This document shows, one piece after another, positions 61,056 to 64,000 of a stretch of DNA of 64,000 nt. This DNA is from Streptomyces sp. NBC_00569. Its GTDB lineage: Bacteria; Actinomycetota; Actinomycetes; Streptomycetales; Streptomycetaceae. The DNA lies in NCBI RefSeq assembly GCF_036345255.1, contig NZ_CP107783.1:6308001-6372000 (forward strand), read 5' to 3'. Position 1 is the stretch's first letter; every line of letters begins with the position of its first letter. The notes below the pieces were generated by a model that was not told the origin of the DNA, made no database searches, and saw only the letters and a program-made list of their open reading frames with translations. The translations under genes and the position numbers were made by a program.

Positions 61056-61915
61056 CCGCGCTCGTCGAGTCCCCCGAGGTGGCGCCCGGATACCGCGCGC
61101 GCCGCACCCTGCCCCTGCGGGTCGAGGCCGTACGCCAGCTGAAGCGGCGGCGCACGCTCGTCATGGGCGCCGTCCTCGCCCTGCTGCCGTTCGTCCTGGT
61201 CGTCGCGTTCGCCATCGGCGGCGACCCGGGCGCGCGCAACGGCCGGGTGACGCTGATGGACACGGCCACCGCGTCCGGCGCCAACTTCGCGGCGACATGC
61301 CTGTTCGTCTCGGCCGGGTTCCTGCTCGTGATCCCGGTGGCCCTGTTCTGCGGGGACACGGTCGCCTCCGAGGCCGGCTGGTCCAGCCTGCGCTACCTCC
61401 TCGCGGCGCCCGTGCCCCGCGCCCGCCTCCTGTGGAGCAAGCTCACCGTCGCGCTCACCCTCAGCCTCGCCGCGATGGTCCTGCTGCCCGTCGTCGCCCT
61501 CGCGGTCGGCACGGCAGCGTACGGCTGGGGTCCGCTGGAGATCCCGACCGGCGGCGCGCTCCCCGCGGGCACGGCTACGCAGCGGCTGCTCGTCGTGATC
61601 GCGTACATCTTCGTGTCCCAACTGGTCACCGCGGGGCTCGCGTTCTGGCTGTCGACGAAGACGGACGCGCCGCTCGGCGCGGTCGGCGGCGCGGTCGGGC
61701 TCACCATCGTGGGCAATGTGCTCGACGCGGTGACGGCGCTCGGCGACTGGCGCGACTTCCTGCCCGCGCACTGGCAGTTCGCGTGGGCGGACGCCATCCA
61801 GCCGCGCCTGGAGTGGGGCGGCATGATCCAGGGGACGGCCGTCTCGGTAACGTACGCCGTCGTCCTGTTCGCCCTGGCCTTCCGGGGATTTCGCCGCAAG
61901 GACATCGTCTCGTAG
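61052..61915 (+). CDS. ABC-2-type permease partner of the hydrolase::ATPase fusion
   Basis: A 287-residue membrane protein with about six helices, typical of ABC-2 permeases. The N-terminal cytoplasmic stretch LPLRVEAVRQLKRRRTLVMG is the coupling region. Helices follow at about 40-58, 90-112, 140-165, 185-205, 213-235 and 262-280. FCGDTVASEAGWSSLRYLLA near residue 102 is typical of bacitracin/Nat-type permeases. ATG 61052 overlaps the ATPase stop as ATGA, so the two are coupled and form one exporter. Cargo is unknown; the hydrolase domain may act on it after or during export. Confidence 0.85.
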   Translation: MTALVESPEVAPGYRARRTLPLRVEAVRQLKRRRTLVMGAVLALLPFVLVVAFAIGGDPGARNGRVTLMDTATASGANFAATCLFVSAGFLLVIPVALFCGDTVASEAGWSSLRYLLAAPVPRARLLWSKLTVALTLSLAAMVLLPVVALAVGTAAYGWGPLEIPTGGALPAGTATQRLLVVIAYIFVSQLVTAGLAFWLSTKTDAPLGAVGGAVGLTIVGNVLDAVTALGDWRDFLPAHWQFAWADAIQPRLEWGGMIQGTAVSVTYAVVLFALAFRGFRRKDIVS

Positions 61916-62065
61916 GTCTCCGGAGGATCACCCTCCGGCCTCGGCGGGCCCCCTCCGTAGCCGCATCGAGATTCATCCGCAACGCCACCGACTGCTCGTT
62001 CCGGTCGTCTCGGACGTCACATTCACAAGTGCTGACGCAGCGATCGGCGAACCGAGGGGGCACGG

Positions 62066-63691
62066 ATGAGGCCTGACAGCGAGCACCGGGCAGGGGACCG
62101 CGACCGTACGCGGGCACCGGCGCGGGCGCGAAGGCGGCCGCGCGCGCGGACACGGGCACGGGCGGCCGGCCTGCTCGCGGCGGCGCTCGTGGGCGGGCTC
62201 CTCGTCACCGGGTGCGCCGGCGGGGGCGGCGGCTCCTCGTCGGACGGCAGCAAGGCGCGGCGCACGGGCCCGCTGCCCGCGCCCGCCCCGGCCCGCCCGT
62301 CCGCACCCGCGCCGACCGCGCCGGGCACCGAGGCCGACGGCGAGCAGCGCGACATCGCGCCGACCGACACCCCGTCGCCGACGCCCGCGGACTACCTCTC
62401 CACGTTCGCCCTGGACGTCGACACCGCGTCCTACGGCTACGCCCGCCGCACCCTCGCCGACGGGCGCCTGCCCGACCCGAAGACCGTGCGGCCCGAGGAG
62501 TTCATCAACAGCTTCCGCCAGGACTACCCGCGTCCCGAGGGCGACGGCTTCTCCGTGACGGCCGACGGGGCCCGCGCCGGCGAGGAGGGCTGGTCCTTCC
62601 TTCGCATCGGTCTCGCCACCGGCCCGGCGGCCCCGGCGTCCGAGCGCCCGCCCGCCGCGCTCACCTTCGTCATCGATGTCTCCGGCTCCATGGCCGAACC
62701 CGGCAGGCTCGACCTGGTCAAGCAGTCTCTCGGTGTCATGACCGACCAACTGCGCTCCGACGACTCACTCGCCCTCGTCACCTTCAGCGACACGGCCGAG
62801 ACGGTGCTGCCGATGACCCGCGTCGGCGGCAGCCGGGAGCGGGTCCACGACGCGATCGACAGCCTGGAGCCCAGGTCCTCCACGAACCTCGACGCGGGCG
62901 TCCGCACCGGCTACGACACCGCGGTCGAGGGAGCGCGCCCCGGCGCCACCAACCGCGTCGTCCTTCTCTCCGACGCCCTCGCCAACACCGGTGAGACCGA
63001 CGCAGACGCGATCCTCGACCGGATCTCCGACGCCCGCCGCGAGCACGGCATCACGCTGTTCGGCGTAGGGGTCGGCAGCGAGTACGGCGACGCCCTGATG
63101 GAGCGCCTCGCCGACAAGGGCGACGGCCACACGACGTACGTCTCCACGCCCGAGGAGGCCCGGAAGGTCTTCTGCGACGAGCTGCCGCAGAACATCGAAC
63201 TGCGCGCCCGTGAGGCCAAGGCGCAGGTCGCCTTCGACCCGCAGACCGTGCAGCGGTTCCGGCTCATCGGCTACGACGACCGGCAGGTCGCCGACGACGA
63301 CTACCGCGACGACCGCGTGGACGGCGGCGAGGTCGGCCCCGGCCACACCGTGACGGCGCTGTACGCGGTACGGCTGCGCCCGGGCGCGAGCGGCCACGTC
63401 GCGACGGCGGGCGTGCGCTGGCTGGACCCCGACACGCGGGCCCCGCACGAGGAGACGGCCCAGATCGAGGCGTCCGCGCTGGACACGGACGTATGGCGCT
63501 CGAACCACGGCCTCCAACTGACGGCCACGGCGGCCTACTTCGCGGACGCCCTGAGGCAGGGCGCGCTGCCAGGAGCCCCCACGCTGCCCCAACTGGCGTC
63601 GCGCGCGGACAAGTTGGCCCGCGCGACGGAGGACAAGGGCGTGCGGCAGCTCGCGGAAGCGATACGCCGGGCCGACGGCCTGCAGAACTGA
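62066..63691 (+). CDS. VWA-domain lipoprotein (YfbK-like)
   Basis: A 541-residue surface lipoprotein. A long Arg-rich N-region (ARARRRPRARTRARA) precedes the hydrophobic segment and lipobox LLVTGCAGGG, so the lipidated Cys is near residue 50. A Pro/Ala-rich spacer follows. A YfbK N-terminal block is STFALDVDTASYGYARRTLA near 112. The von Willebrand A domain starts LTFVIDVSGSMAEPGRLDLV near 200, with MIDAS motif DVSGSM. A DUF3520-type C-terminal domain ends the protein. It probably binds a protein or wall ligand outside the membrane. A GAGGGGGC site precedes ATG 62066. It follows the ABC genes after 150 nt; a functional link is possible but unproven. Confidence 0.87.
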   Translation: MRPDSEHRAGDRDRTRAPARARRRPRARTRARAAGLLAAALVGGLLVTGCAGGGGGSSSDGSKARRTGPLPAPAPARPSAPAPTAPGTEADGEQRDIAPTDTPSPTPADYLSTFALDVDTASYGYARRTLADGRLPDPKTVRPEEFINSFRQDYPRPEGDGFSVTADGARAGEEGWSFLRIGLATGPAAPASERPPAALTFVIDVSGSMAEPGRLDLVKQSLGVMTDQLRSDDSLALVTFSDTAETVLPMTRVGGSRERVHDAIDSLEPRSSTNLDAGVRTGYDTAVEGARPGATNRVVLLSDALANTGETDADAILDRISDARREHGITLFGVGVGSEYGDALMERLADKGDGHTTYVSTPEEARKVFCDELPQNIELRAREAKAQVAFDPQTVQRFRLIGYDDRQVADDDYRDDRVDGGEVGPGHTVTALYAVRLRPGASGHVATAGVRWLDPDTRAPHEETAQIEASALDTDVWRSNHGLQLTATAAYFADALRQGALPGAPTLPQLASRADKLARATEDKGVRQLAEAIRRADGLQN

Positions 63692-63731
63692 GAGCCGGGA
63701 ATATCGAAGGCCGAAGCTGTCATTTCGCCCT

Positions 63732-63801
63732 GTAAGTTCTGGGTGAATATCGCGGCGGAGTCATCGGCCGCGGAATGGGGCGCCGTAAATTCTGTGTGAA
63801 T
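63732..63801. repeat. 17-bp direct repeat upstream of the last gene
   Basis: GTAAGTTCTGGGTGAAT (63732-63748) and GTAAATTCTGTGTGAAT (63785-63801) match at 15 of 17 positions, 53 bp apart, in an AT-rich leader. Further down, GATGAGAA and TTCTCATC near 63821-63866 form an inverted repeat. These look like regulatory sites. Confidence 0.5.
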
Positions 63802-63969
63802 GGCTGTTCAGTTCCTGAAGGGTGATGAGAATTGAACTCAGACGTAACTGATCGAGTTCTCATCCCATTTGGTCATTCCGGGGCGGGAGCCCGCGTAATG
63901 TTTTCCGTGTCGAAGCCGAACAGGGCTTACGGCAAACGGAAAAGCGTCACCGAGAAAGGGACAACCCTC

Positions 63970-64000
63970 ATGAGCTTCCACAAGATCGCCCCCGTCAAGA
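63970..64000 (+). CDS. start of a gene cut by the window edge
   Basis: ATG 63970 follows GAAAGGGA at a good distance and reads MSFHKIAPVK before the window ends. Ten residues are too few to name it. The basic start after a long AT-rich leader would suit a signal peptide, but this is only a guess. Confidence 0.55.
   Translation, partial: MSFHKIAPVK

Overview
The window looks like chromosomal DNA of a Streptomyces or close relative. It has very high GC with strong third-position bias, many GTG starts, GGAGG-type ribosome binding sites, GC-rich terminators without long T tracts, and a Streptomyces-typical gene set: a TetR-controlled acyl-CoA carboxylase locus, an rbs operon with a fused permease/binding protein, citA, recD-like helicase and copZ-copA. 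I see no phage, integrase, transposase, CRISPR, rRNA or tRNA gene. It reads as mostly core and catabolic chromosome rather than a genomic island.

Layout. 1-5 kb: the N-terminus of an acyl-CoA carboxylase beta subunit, divergent from a TetR repressor, with two matching operators between them; then an acyl-CoA dehydrogenase, thioesterase II, a cation efflux protein and a convergent hydrolase. 5-11 kb: a PucR-type regulator divergent from a Na+/solute symporter, an agmatinase-family ureohydrolase and a ThDP enzyme, probably one uptake and catabolic unit for a guanidino or amine compound. 11-21 kb: mostly export and cell-envelope genes (beta-lactamase-fold serine hydrolase, tandem-fused ABC exporter with one degenerate ATP site, small secreted protein, S37 peptidase, lipoprotein, Tat-exported GH3 N-acetylhexosaminidase). 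21-24.5 kb: LysR divergent from an EamA transporter that overlaps an EPSP-synthase-like gene. 24.5-30.4 kb: sugar isomerase, a 56-bp-period minisatellite, a LacI repressor and a divergent oxidoreductase/DUF993/isomerase operon.

30.4-42 kb: DUF937 protein, the ribose operon rbsR-A-CB-K-D read leftward behind two identical LacI-type operators, a conserved hypothetical, RecD-like helicase and citrate synthase. 42-48.6 kb: copper ATPase and chaperone behind a CsoR-type operator, PrsW protease, alcohol dehydrogenase, acetyltransferase and a small HTH protein. 48.6-55.9 kb: a myo-inositol catabolic cluster (iolE-like, iolC, aldolase, iolB, iolD, mmsA/iolA) with a divergent operator and promoter region. 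55.9-64 kb: APC permease, acetyltransferase, an unusual alpha/beta-hydrolase::ABC-ATPase fusion with its ABC-2 permease, a VWA lipoprotein and the start of one more gene.

Two themes run through the window. First, many genes start without a Shine-Dalgarno sequence but have a TANNNT-like hexamer ending 6-7 nt before the start codon, the signature of leaderless transcripts. Second, several divergent regulator/operon pairs have visible operators (TetR, LacI, RbsR, CsoR, iol). The least ordinary items are the hydrolase::ABC fusion, the 56-bp minisatellite, the ureohydrolase/ThDP pair and a promoter-to-terminator unit that contains no gene.
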